Source of the DNA: Antedon mediterranea
Lineage: Eukaryota > Echinodermata > Crinoidea > Comatulida > Antedonidae
Assembly: GCF_964355755.1 (NCBI RefSeq)
Contig: NC_092679.1
Location: forward strand, 9,848,932 to 9,912,931
DNA: 64,000 nucleotides
Direction of reading: 5' to 3'
The notes under the pieces are model-generated. The model was not told where the DNA came from. It searched no databases and saw only the letters and a list, made by a program, of their open reading frames with translations. Each line of letters starts with the position of its first letter. Within the stretch, counting starts at the first letter, position 1. The position numbers and the translations under genes were made by a program. Of this stretch, positions 22,617 through 31,940 are shown one piece after another.

Positions 22617-22823
22617 AAAGACAAGCTGAAATTATATTTGAATGAGATCGAGACAAGCAGAAATTTGATCAAATTATTACCATTGGATGAAGACAAAGAA
22701 GATAATCGAGGAAGACACAAAAGACAAGCTGAAATTATATTTGAATGAAATCGAGACAAGCAGAAATTTTATGAAATTATAACCATTGGATAAAGACAAA
22801 GAAGATAATCGAGGAAGACCCAA
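22617..22823 (+). repeat. Two 103-bp tandem repeats in the Gypsy leader
   Basis: ACAAGCTGAAATTATATTTG at 22621 recurs at 22724. The copies run on through AGACAAAGAAGATAATCGAG and differ at only a few bases. They lie in the untranslated leader between the primer site and gag (22503-23154), which otherwise has no gene. Packaging or internal ribosome entry roles are possible but not shown. Confidence 0.85.
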
Positions 22824-23154
22824 GAAGAATCAAAACAGAAGCAAGCGGACAAGAACTGTTTCGTTTAGAGACTTTCAACTTCACGCCGTTTTTTTTTCGA
22901 TCGTTTTTTTTAACATTTACTTTTTTGAACATTGATGAACACCTTTCGCATTTTTTTTAATTCGTTGTTTGAACATTTAAACATTTTTGAACACTTTTGC
23001 ATTCCTTTAATTCATTTTTAATTGGATCCGAAGCATTTGGGGTAAGTCAAAGCCATTTTGATTTTGATTTGTAACCTTGATTGAAAAGTGAGAGTTTACA
23101 TATATATACACTAAATTGTTTTTGATATTTGATTAATAATTAATATTATAAAGT

Positions 23155-24120
23155 ATGGTCGACATTGTTGATAACGAAGTAATTTTAAATGAGCCCGTCA
23201 ATCCTCACCCCGTGCCCCACCTAAGACAAACCGATTTCCTTCCCAAAAGATATGACGGTTCCATAACCGATCACGACCAATGTAGTGCACACTACTTATC
23301 GTTTACCGACTACCCTGAGGCCCACACTTTAGAAAACCCTGTAAACAATGCCCAATTAATTAATGTAATAAGTATTTTTAAACGTAGCCTTCAGGGCCAA
23401 GCTAGACTCTGGATTGAGGGAAAGCAGTTCGATTCACTGGAATCCTTAAAAACCCAATTCATCAACAGGTTTAGTAAAAACAAATCAATCTATGCGCACA
23501 TAAGAGAATACGATTCAATTACATACACCACTGGCGACAACGCCGAAAAACACTTAACCAAAATCAAACAAGCCGCAGACAGAATTGGATACGCTGACCA
23601 GCAGATAAAGAATAAATTTATTTCGACCCTTCCACCAAAATGTAGAGCAGCTGTAGCCATGTCCACCCCAATCGATGCCACTATTGAAAATATCGTAAAT
23701 AGCACACAAAATTACCTTGACCTTTCCGTAGATGATGCCACACGGGAAGTTTCATTCAATATCAATAAGGAAACAGATAGGCCTAATAGTCTCGAATCGC
23801 TCCAACATGAGATAAATTCTCTCAAGTTAGACATGGCCACAACAAAACGATCCCTTAATGATGATACTCGACGCTCACGTTCCCCCACCCGAAATTATAT
23901 CCCAAGACGAAACCGAAGCCCAAGCCCATACAAACCCCGATTCCAGACCCCACCGACCCCAAGATATAGACAACCTCCCCCAACCTGTTATTACTGCGGG
24001 AAACCAGGCCACATAGCAAGGCACTGCCGACAACAAAACCGCTCTTACGGAAACTATCCCCCGCCATACCCATACCAACAGTCAAACAATTACTACCCTA
24101 GCCACCAGCAGGATTTTTAA
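23155..24120 (+). CDS. Gypsy Gag polyprotein
   Basis: 321 codons. Residues about 30-185 look like the retrotransposon Gag capsid region (FKRSLQGQARLWIEG, LKTQFINRFSK). Residues about 235-275 are a basic Arg/Ser/Pro-rich stretch. Near residue 282 is one CCHC knuckle, CYYCGKPGHIARHC, for RNA binding. A Tyr/Pro/Gln-rich tail follows. It would form the particle that packages the element RNA in the cytoplasm. The start is the first ATG of the open frame after a 670-bp leader. The pol frame begins in the -1 frame just before the gag stop. Confidence 0.93.
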   Translation: MVDIVDNEVILNEPVNPHPVPHLRQTDFLPKRYDGSITDHDQCSAHYLSFTDYPEAHTLENPVNNAQLINVISIFKRSLQGQARLWIEGKQFDSLESLKTQFINRFSKNKSIYAHIREYDSITYTTGDNAEKHLTKIKQAADRIGYADQQIKNKFISTLPPKCRAAVAMSTPIDATIENIVNSTQNYLDLSVDDATREVSFNINKETDRPNSLESLQHEINSLKLDMATTKRSLNDDTRRSRSPTRNYIPRRNRSPSPYKPRFQTPPTPRYRQPPPTCYYCGKPGHIARHCRQQNRSYGNYPPPYPYQQSNNYYPSHQQDF

Positions 24121-24124
24121 AAAG
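24102..24124 (+). promoter_or_regulatory. Candidate -1 ribosomal frameshift window between gag and pol
   Basis: The pol frame (-1 relative to gag) has a TAG at 24099-24101 and gag ends with TAA at 24118-24120. Translation could therefore shift only within 24102-24120. That short window ends in GATTTTTAAAAAGG, a T5A5 run suited to backward slippage, although it is not a textbook X-XXY-YYZ heptamer. The pol frame then runs open from 24102. Confidence 0.6.
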
Positions 24125-25868
24125 GGGACTAGATGCCGCCTATAATCTGGCCCCCCATACTAAATACGACAATTTTAAGGCAAAATACTTAGGGAATTCA
24201 GATAATATTGATTTGTTACTTAACGACAGAAATTACGTTAAAGGAAATTTACCAGATGGTAGAAATGTTTTAACTTTATTTGACAGTGGTTCAACTAGAA
24301 CTATAATCTCACAATCGTACGTTAATTCCTCACTTTATTTATCGCGTTTAAAGCCAGTTAAAGTGAACACAACTAAATTTCGATTAGGTAACGGTGACTT
24401 CTTATATGCCAACCACTTAGTGCAATTCGAATTATTTATCCAAGGACACAAATTTAAAATTTCAGCATTAATCGTTAAAAATTTGACAGGTATTGACCTG
24501 ATACTTGGAACCGAAACATTGTCTGAACTCGACGGTACTTTAAATTTTAAGGAAAACACATTTCGCATTAGACCAAAGATTTTTAGCTTTCGTCCAGTAC
24601 ACAAGATTTTTCTTAAACCCGGTGATACTAAAACAGTTAAATTAAAAGGAAGGGTTCCCGCCTTTGTACGCAATTCTGATGTTGTTCTACATGCAACCAC
24701 CCATATTTCAAAACTTTGTCCATCAGATATGTTAGTAAAATTACATAGAGGAGAAACCAACATTGATATCACTAACAACACAAACAGAAACGTATCTCTA
24801 AATACACATCAACCTATCGCGAGCCTTCACTTAACCAACCTTGTAACAGTTACTAACGACCTACCAATTGATAGAATAAAGTTGACCAATGACAACGCAA
24901 ACAAGTACCCACATTTAGAACGTACAGACCCATTGCTATCTTTAACCGAGGAAGAAATAATTAGAAAACAAGTTGATTTAACAGACAGCGTTTTAACACA
25001 TAGAGAAAAAGAAGATTTGTATAAAACCTTACAACAAAACAGAAACGCATTTTCACTTTATGGTGAACTATCTAGCTGCCCAAACTTCAAAGCTGACATA
25101 CACCTCTCTAACGATGAACCATTTTTTATTCGCCCATACTTCGCGACAGACAAAGACAAACATGTTATTGAGGCCGAATTGAACAAATTAGTCAAATTAG
25201 GAATCTTAGCAGTAGGACACCAATCGTATACTTCCCCTGTCCTTCTTGTTTCAAAGAAAATTTCAAAAGATAAAAGAGTTGTCACAGACTTCCGCTATCT
25301 CAATTCCAGGATAAAACGTATTAATCACCCATTCCCATTATTGGCCGAAACTTTGAAAACAATAGGTAACGCTAATGCACAGATTCTTAGCGTAATTGAT
25401 TTGAAATCAGCGTTCCACTGTGTACCATTAGCCGAACATGCCCAACAATACACAGGTATAGCTTCATATCATGGTGGAAAGCATTATTATTATAAGAGAT
25501 TAGCACAAGGACTAAACGTTTCGCCAGGTATATTTCAAGCAAAGATTGACGAAATTTTAAATGAAATCCCAAATTCTAGAGAATTCTGTATCGCCCATCA
25601 TGATGATATTATTTTATTTAGCCAAGACAAATTTGCTCATAAGCAGCACCTCGTTTCCGTTTTACAAGCCCTACAATTAAATGGTTTTAGAATTTGTCCA
25701 AAGAAATGTAAGTTATTCAAGAATAAAGTGCAATATATGGGACACACCATCCTGATTAATTCTTCAGGACACGCATGTATCACACCATTAGGCGACAGGT
25801 GTGCAGCTATCCGAAATTTGCCAGTCCCACGAACCCATAAAGAAATAAACGATTTATTGGTGCAGTAA
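24102..25868 (+). CDS. Gypsy Pol, first part: protease and reverse transcriptase
   Basis: Open from 24102 by frameshift; the first good initiator-like codon would be around 24213. The aspartic protease motif is LFDSGSTRTIIS near 24279. Reverse transcriptase blocks follow: VVTDFRYLNSR, SVIDLKSAFHCVPL, YYKRLAQGLNVSPG and FCIAHHDDIILFS. The catalytic box is HHDD where YxDD or FxDD is usual, with both Asp present. The frame stops at TAA 25866-25868, in the block where other Gypsy elements continue into the RT connection and RNase H. Continuation is in the -1 frame from about 25850, so a one-base loss in the AAAC run near 25847-25850 is likely. Confidence 0.9.
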   Translation, partial: PPAGFLKRGLDAAYNLAPHTKYDNFKAKYLGNSDNIDLLLNDRNYVKGNLPDGRNVLTLFDSGSTRTIISQSYVNSSLYLSRLKPVKVNTTKFRLGNGDFLYANHLVQFELFIQGHKFKISALIVKNLTGIDLILGTETLSELDGTLNFKENTFRIRPKIFSFRPVHKIFLKPGDTKTVKLKGRVPAFVRNSDVVLHATTHISKLCPSDMLVKLHRGETNIDITNNTNRNVSLNTHQPIASLHLTNLVTVTNDLPIDRIKLTNDNANKYPHLERTDPLLSLTEEEIIRKQVDLTDSVLTHREKEDLYKTLQQNRNAFSLYGELSSCPNFKADIHLSNDEPFFIRPYFATDKDKHVIEAELNKLVKLGILAVGHQSYTSPVLLVSKKISKDKRVVTDFRYLNSRIKRINHPFPLLAETLKTIGNANAQILSVIDLKSAFHCVPLAEHAQQYTGIASYHGGKHYYYKRLAQGLNVSPGIFQAKIDEILNEIPNSREFCIAHHDDIILFSQDKFAHKQHLVSVLQALQLNGFRICPKKCKLFKNKVQYMGHTILINSSGHACITPLGDRCAAIRNLPVPRTHKEINDLLVQ

Positions 25869-28825
25869 ATTATGTATCCCATTTTTTCCCTCAAATACAA
25901 TCAATTTTACGTCCGTTACACACACTCGCAAGTAAACGCCGAAAATTTGTTTGGTCTACTGAACACCAGAAAGCATTTGACGACATTAAACAATTAATGG
26001 TTAAACCACCAACTCTTCAAATGCCTAGAAAAGAAGGTAGATTTACGCTATATAGCGACACTTCAAGAACCGCAACAGGTTCATATTTAACACAAACAGT
26101 AAACGGTAAAGAACACATAATAGGTTATTATTCCAAAATCTTACCACAAGCCTGTCAACGATATAGCGTAACAGAATTAGAGTTATTTGGACTTTACATT
26201 AACGTTTCAGCATTTCGACATTTACTAAAGGGTTGCGAATTTGATGCATTCGTAGACCACTCAGCAATTGTACAAATTTGGAATTCAAAAGATCAGCCAT
26301 GTACACCCCGTTTACAGAAACTAATATTACGATTGTCCGGATACATTTTCCAAATTGGTTATAAGAAAGGAACTGAATTAGTTTTAGCAGATTTTCTCTC
26401 CCGAGCCCCTCGTGACGACGATTCCGAAATTGATCAAGTTGTACCCATTGCATTTAATATTACAGAAACTGAATCTCTTAACCCGATTACAAACACATCT
26501 ACTAGCAGACCAGTAACAAGGTCATACGCCAAGAAAATGGGAATAAATATACCTGACCTACATAAACCCAAACCAGTACAAACGCCCGTCATTAATCAAA
26601 ATCCAGTGACAACAAACACGCGACCTACACCTCAACCTACCACTACACCACAGATAATCACGAGACAACAAACAAACGCACATCGATCACCGCCTATCAT
26701 AACGCCACCTATCGTAACACCACCCCCAATACGAAATGTAAACATTCGACAACCTCCAGAGGAACGACTAATAGACAAAAATAAGAAAAGCAAAGATACT
26801 ACACATCGAAACGTACCAGTTGAATTGTATACATCGCCCAAACCACTAGTACCAAACATAACTGAATTTAAGTCAGCACACATCCCAAAACAACAAGACT
26901 TAGATAGATTAATGGATGTTATTCAAAGAAAGATAATTAGAGATTATAACCTCCCAGTAGATGTTAAACAATTACGTGTTGAACAAGAAACTTCACCATT
27001 TTTTAAGCCAGTTTACGATTATTTAGTTCATGATATCCTTCCAGCTGATAAGAAAGCAGCTCGTGCAGTTCAGAATAAGTCAGAGCAGTACATATTGTGC
27101 AACGGTTTACTATTCCGTTTATTTTTCCAAGATAAAGGTGGAGAATTTGTATTGCAATTAGCTGTTCCTGAAAACTTAGCAGAGACTGTTATTTCTCAGT
27201 ATCACGACAATTTGTTAAGTAGCCACCAAGGTACGATGCGTACTTACCTTACTATTAGGAAATTATTTTACATGCCTCTTATGTTTGAGAAAGTCAACAA
27301 TTATACCCAAGCGTGTCTTAGATGTCAACAATTTCGTCCCAAAACCGATAAATTACGTCCTTTAAACGATCGAGTACCAGCAACTTACCGTCCCTTTCAT
27401 ACACTCAGTCTAGATTTTAAGAGTATGCCAACTTCACCTTCAGGTTTTAAACATATTATGGTAGTATGTGATGAGATAACTAGGTTTTTGATTTGTGTAC
27501 CTTTGAAATCCATTGATGCCGAAACAATTTGTGAAGCACTAATTCAAAAGGTCATCAGTATTTTTGGACCCCCATCTCGTCTTATTTCAGATGCAGCAAC
27601 CTCCCTTACAGGAAAATTATTAACACTATTATGTAACACCCTTAATATTGATAGGAAAATCATCAGCGTCCACAATCACGGTAGTTTACAAGTTGAACGT
27701 CATATCCGCACCGTATCGGACCTGTTAAAGGTCAACCTTAACCAATTCGGAACAGATTGGATTAGATTTGTATCAACAACATGTTATGCTTATAATTCTT
27801 TCTCATCCCCACATCTAGGAAACCACTCCCCTTACGAATTAGTTTTTGGCCGCCAACCTCCAAGTTTGACCTCATTAGCATTTAACCCTATTTCAGGATT
27901 GTCTCATTCCTATGAAGAATACTTTGAACATCTCAAGAAAAAATTTCAAAACATTTCACAGACAATGCTACAAATACAGCGAACACAACAAAACGTCCAA
28001 AACTCAAAGATTTCCCAACGCTTAGAAAAAAGTCCAATTTACTCAGTAGGACAACTCGTATATTTATACAAGCCAACATCATCATCACTAACGGCAAATT
28101 CAAAGAAAATTGCCGCAGAATGGGTCGGACCATTAGTGATTCATGAAGTACTAGACAGAACACACTACATCCTAGCGACGATTAAAGGAGAAATACTTCG
28201 CGACGTATTCAATTATAACAGACTGAAACCCTGTTTTATGAGAACACCCAAAGAACGCAAAAATTTTACACATCTCCAAAAACTTAAACAATTGTTGAAT
28301 GAACCAACTGATGATAATAACGATAAAATCCAAAACACCATTAATGTAGTAAATGACGAAATCAATGTTGAATTTGTAGACGAACATGATAGGACACCCG
28401 CCCAATTGCAATCAGATACCCTTACACATCCAACTAAAGTAGAACCCCTTAACTTGCAACCTTACATTGACTGTGTAGAGAATAACATGGGATTAGCAGC
28501 CCCATTCCAAATGAAAGAGGAAAAAATTAAGGAACAAACTAATTTAATTATGACAGCACCTAATGATTCAAATATGACATTAAACCGAGGTAGATTTAAA
28601 GCAGGACATTTCCAAGTTTTAGTTTCGTATTCTAAACCGACTTCAGCCAAACGCAACACTGATAAAACAAAACACGAATCTAATGATCGCAAATTTTGGT
28701 GGAATATTGACAGATATAACGATACAGATAAATTGATTAAAGAGATCATTAAAGATAAACAGATACCGATAAGTGGATCGCCAAAACGATTCATAAAACG
28801 TTTGTATAATGCAACAAATTACTGA
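25850..28825 (+). CDS. Gypsy Pol, second part: RNase H and integrase
   Basis: Open in the shifted frame from about 25850 (FIGAVNYVSHFFPQI) to TGA 28823-28825; the first ATG is 25997. RNase H shows YSDTS, TELELFGL, AFVDHSA and LADFLSRAP. A Pro/Thr-rich linker of about 100 residues follows. Integrase has an HHCC zinc finger (YHDNLLSSHQG to CLRCQQF), a catalytic core with Asp in LDFKSMP, Asp in ISDAATS and Glu in HGSLQVERH, and a GPY/F-like region (EWVGPLVIHEVLDRTHYIL). After it lies an unusual C-terminal tail of about 180 residues with no motif I recognise, ending SPKRFIKRLYNATNY. Integrase would insert the cDNA with the 4-bp duplication seen. Only the upstream frameshift disables it. Confidence 0.9.
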   Translation, partial: RFIGAVNYVSHFFPQIQSILRPLHTLASKRRKFVWSTEHQKAFDDIKQLMVKPPTLQMPRKEGRFTLYSDTSRTATGSYLTQTVNGKEHIIGYYSKILPQACQRYSVTELELFGLYINVSAFRHLLKGCEFDAFVDHSAIVQIWNSKDQPCTPRLQKLILRLSGYIFQIGYKKGTELVLADFLSRAPRDDDSEIDQVVPIAFNITETESLNPITNTSTSRPVTRSYAKKMGINIPDLHKPKPVQTPVINQNPVTTNTRPTPQPTTTPQIITRQQTNAHRSPPIITPPIVTPPPIRNVNIRQPPEERLIDKNKKSKDTTHRNVPVELYTSPKPLVPNITEFKSAHIPKQQDLDRLMDVIQRKIIRDYNLPVDVKQLRVEQETSPFFKPVYDYLVHDILPADKKAARAVQNKSEQYILCNGLLFRLFFQDKGGEFVLQLAVPENLAETVISQYHDNLLSSHQGTMRTYLTIRKLFYMPLMFEKVNNYTQACLRCQQFRPKTDKLRPLNDRVPATYRPFHTLSLDFKSMPTSPSGFKHIMVVCDEITRFLICVPLKSIDAETICEALIQKVISIFGPPSRLISDAATSLTGKLLTLLCNTLNIDRKIISVHNHGSLQVERHIRTVSDLLKVNLNQFGTDWIRFVSTTCYAYNSFSSPHLGNHSPYELVFGRQPPSLTSLAFNPISGLSHSYEEYFEHLKKKFQNISQTMLQIQRTQQNVQNSKISQRLEKSPIYSVGQLVYLYKPTSSSLTANSKKIAAEWVGPLVIHEVLDRTHYILATIKGEILRDVFNYNRLKPCFMRTPKERKNFTHLQKLKQLLNEPTDDNNDKIQNTINVVNDEINVEFVDEHDRTPAQLQSDTLTHPTKVEPLNLQPYIDCVENNMGLAAPFQMKEEKIKEQTNLIMTAPNDSNMTLNRGRFKAGHFQVLVSYSKPTSAKRNTDKTKHESNDRKFWWNIDRYNDTDKLIKEIIKDKQIPISGSPKRFIKRLYNATNY

Positions 28826-29876
28826 TTAAATTTTTTTTTGCAAGATTATTGATCTTTTTGATACCTATTACTTTATATTTAAGTGATTTGTGTTATGGTT
28901 GTATTTTTTGAAATGAATAAAAAAAAATGAAAAAAAAAATAAAAAAAAAAAAAAAAAAAAGATTATTTTTAAATTACGACATTTGCTAAATTATTGATAG
29001 CATAGTCTACGTATTTGATGAGATTTGTTTAGTAATGATGTGATTTCAGTTAAAAGAGAATTGAAATTATGATTAAGTATTGATTTTGTAACGAGTTTGA
29101 TAATGATTAATTTTGAATTTTGAATGATCGATATATTGAGATATTAAAAGGAACGACAATCATTTTGTAACAAATATTTTGTTTAACCTTTGAGTCGTTA
29201 ATCTCAAGCATTAATTAATTGATATACAATAACAGGAGATTTTCTTAGTACTTTTAATTGTAATTTTTTTTGACATTGAGTACAAAAGTCGAATTTGCCG
29301 ACCGATTGAAATCGTAATTACCTGTAAATATAAATGCTTAAATCGATAAAGTTGTGACGATAACGATATATTGTGGATAAGTTTGTGTCAACGGGACACA
29401 CACATTTGTTTCTTTTAAAGTTTTAAGTGATTAAGTTTGATATTTGATTTTAGGCTAATCAGCCACAGTTTCTTGAATTTTACGTTTTGATTTGATTGAT
29501 TTATATTTGAAGGCCATTAGAACGCGATAAGTTGTCGCACTATTTGATATATATTCATTGTACATATTCTCTAAGTTCTTTAAATTTGACCAATTGACGT
29601 TTGATTAACGCTCGAGGGAGGAGTAGAGCCAATTACGAGCTATATATATAAACAACCGGATGGGCAGACTATAAATAAGTCGCACGAGCGTATCAAATAT
29701 ACAGTATTTACTGTCGAATTATAAGTTAATTTACTTTTGTGAGATTGTTATAATAGTTGAACTTGAAATTTTATTGTTTGAGTTTTATATCGTTTATTTA
29801 GTTTAATATTGTTTATTTTAAATACATTTTAATTTTATTTATCTTAATTTTAGTCAATTCCAAATTTCCCCCTAAA
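28826..29876 (+). other. AT-rich spacer between Gypsy pol and ORF3
   Basis: About 1 kb with no gene. A purine run of mostly A lies at 28917-28961 after ATGAATAAAAAAAA, resembling a polyadenylation signal followed by a poly(A) tract. The rest is AT-rich. It may hold a promoter or splice acceptor for ORF3: TATATATATA at about 29641-29650 lies 230 bp before the ORF3 start. Confidence 0.6.
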
Positions 29877-30737
29877 ATGGAATCCGAAAAGCTTGACGTT
29901 ACACAGTTATGCTTAAAACACAAAATTCAAATGACGTCCCTGTCCACAGAATGTGCCCTTATAAAGAAGATAATCCTTTACCAAAGCGAACAAAACGTAA
30001 TTCTCCATATTACCAAAATGATGCCATTTACTTTAGATTCCTTGAAAAGAGTTTTATTATTCCTTTGCGACATCCGTCCAGCAGACCAACTGACAAACCT
30101 CAAATTAAATACCCTTTTACACATTGGCAGTTATTTATGTTGTTTCGACAAAATGTCCTCCCCCATTATAGACTACATTTGGAAGCATAAGAGTGAACCA
30201 GCCCTACTTGACTTTTCCACAATCGACCTTTCCATTAATCTAGACGGCATCGCCACTTGTATACCAAACACACATGAATTTCACAGACAACATATTTATT
30301 CTATGACCCTCCTGCTCTTAGCAATTACAAAAGACATCAAAGCCCCACAATGCACAACATTTTTTTCAAGAGTCCGACAACAAACAGGCATCATACCCCA
30401 AGACGAACACTCACCATTTGGATATGTTGTAACTAAATATAAGAAAAAACTATATTCGCACATTCGTAACATGCAGTACCTGGAAAATAAATACCAAGAT
30501 ACCCCCTGCCAAATTTGTCAATGTAACCCCGAAATTAAAAACTTTCATACTGATTGTACAATCAACAAATGCTGCGGAACATTGTTTCACAAAAATTGCC
30601 AACAAATAAACAAGAAATACCAATGCTTGAATTGCGGTATGGTATATTTGAATGAGATGCCTTACACTGCTACCTACATGTTGGACGACGGCACACTGTG
30701 GACTACATCCCATTATTATCGATTATTATATGATTGA
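29877..30737 (+). CDS. Gypsy accessory ORF3 with C-terminal RING/PHD-like zinc finger
   Basis: 286 codons from ATG 29877 to TGA. Residues 1-205 are a mostly helical-looking region with many Leu/Ile and no motif I recognise. Residues about 210-255 hold a Cys/His cluster: PCQICQC, then TDCTINKCC, TLFHKNCQQ and YQCLNCGMVY. The spacing C-x2-C ... C ... H-x2-C ... C-x2-C resembles RING or PHD-type zinc fingers, which suggests ubiquitin ligase or protein binding, but this is inference. No signal peptide or membrane segment is obvious, so it does not look like an envelope glycoprotein. It lies downstream of pol, same strand, with codon composition like gag and pol, so it belongs to the element. Confidence 0.8.
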   Translation: MESEKLDVTQLCLKHKIQMTSLSTECALIKKIILYQSEQNVILHITKMMPFTLDSLKRVLLFLCDIRPADQLTNLKLNTLLHIGSYLCCFDKMSSPIIDYIWKHKSEPALLDFSTIDLSINLDGIATCIPNTHEFHRQHIYSMTLLLLAITKDIKAPQCTTFFSRVRQQTGIIPQDEHSPFGYVVTKYKKKLYSHIRNMQYLENKYQDTPCQICQCNPEIKNFHTDCTINKCCGTLFHKNCQQINKKYQCLNCGMVYLNEMPYTATYMLDDGTLWTTSHYYRLLYD

Positions 30738-31150
30738 TTTCAATTTATCCTTTATAAATTTTTTTTCTATTTCAAATAATTAACGAGAGTCGACTTCTTG
30801 ACCGATGTTTTTTAGGGAAACCCAACCGTTGTGATGTTTATATTTCGGTAATCCGAGTGTAGCATGCCTCCAAAGCAACGGACCCACAATTATGTCGATC
30901 TTGAAGAACACTTTTGTTTTTTTTATATACATTTTTTGTTTCAAATTTTATATAAATTCCGGAATTTTTATACCAAATTCATTTTTAATTTCATTTTTTT
31001 TAAGAGAGAGAAGAGAGAGAGAGTGAAAGTGATAAGGTTACACTTCAGAGTCAATGGTTTTGGCTAACTCAATTTTTGCTATAATGTTTTTTTTCTTTTA
31101 TATAACTTTAATTTTGCATGCCACTATTATAACCATTTTATATGTTAAAT
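30738..31150 (+). other. Gypsy 3' untranslated region
   Basis: AT-rich, with a purine run GAGAGAGAAGAGAGAGAGAG near 31003-31022. Frames of about 67 codons here show no coding character. Confidence 0.6.
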
Positions 31151-31180
31151 AGATTAGAAAAAAAAAGGGAAACAGAGGGA
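31151..31180 (+). promoter_or_regulatory. Polypurine tract
   Basis: A purine-rich stretch (GATTAGAAAAAAAAAAGGGA and on to AACAGAGGGA) directly abuts the 3' LTR at 31181. It fits the second-strand primer of LTR elements. Confidence 0.85.
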
Positions 31181-31765
31181 TGTAATATAATGATATACTG
31201 TTATATTTAAGAAATCGACCTCTGTATCGGAATTTAAATAGGTTCACAAACTTGACCCAGAAAGTCCGGAGGAGAGTTTGTCCAGATGTTTTAATGACCA
31301 TTTAGTTTATAATAGAATCCCTAAAGAGAACACTTAGCTTAATTTTGTGACTTTCCCATCGTTAAACCAGGAGTGATTGACACTATTTAAGTACAGATTT
31401 GACAGTGTCATCCATCACAGAAATACCTTATTATACCGTTAATCATTCCCACTTAAACACCCCTGGACCAACTTAGGACCAATCGTTACCCTCACAGATG
31501 ATGTAATGACATTATGCAAATGAACTGAGCCAATATACTCCCAAGTTTCAGAAGGGCCCAGACACACCTTACAGCCACTTCTCCAGAAGCAGACTAACAC
31601 ACTTCACACCTCACCGACAGCATCATTGATCCTCCGCGTTCCTTATCTATACTTATAGTTGTATATTGTACTGAAGTATTATACTGAATAAACAATATAT
31701 GTGTTATAACAGTCAAGCGAGTCAGAGTCTTCATTAGTACCTCAACAACGAAACATTATATTACA
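31181..31765 (+). repeat. 3' LTR
   Basis: 585 bp, near-identical to the 5' LTR. Differences noticed: TACAGTTAATC versus TACCGTTAATC, ATTCTCAC versus ATTCCCAC, CACGGATG versus CACAGATG, and GTTACGACAG versus GTTATAACAG (two bases). The duplicated ATAG follows at 31766-31769. Confidence 0.95.
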
Positions 31766-31940
31766 ATAGCTTCAAATCGCATTTGGAGACGTTTTAGACC
31801 ATTTTGTGATTTTCGAAAAAACTTGTTACCATAAAAACACCAATGTGCTTAGAATAGCTTCAAATCGCATTTGGAAACGTTTTAGACCATTTTGTGATTT
31901 TCGAAAAAACTTGGTTCCACAAAAACATCAAAGTGCTTAA
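31766..31940 (+). repeat. 87-88 bp satellite, block 3
   Basis: Two monomers in phase with block 2 across the Gypsy insertion. The block stops at AAGTGCTTAA (TTAA 31937-31940), beyond which sequence is unrelated. Confidence 0.9.

Larger units (their letters stand above)
21900..31765 (+). mobile_element. Complete Gypsy LTR retrotransposon
   Basis: A 9866-bp element with 585-bp LTRs (21900-22484 and 31181-31765), both starting TGTAATATAA and ending ATATTACA. The 4-bp duplication ATAG is at 21896-21899 and 31766-31769. It sits in the 88-bp satellite, and joining the flanks restores a normal monomer. Gene order is gag, protease-RT-RNase H, integrase, then an extra zinc-finger ORF in the position where some Gypsy elements carry env. 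By eye the LTRs differ at about five positions, so insertion is recent. A frameshift in pol (about 25850) interrupts this copy. Confidence 0.96.

Noticed and set aside
22420-22629. 69-codon frame over the 5' LTR end and leader
   Set aside because: Crosses the LTR border and primer site and is charged low-complexity; gag begins at 23155.
24335-24781. 148-codon reverse-strand frame inside pol
   Set aside because: Antisense shadow of the protease region with no motif.
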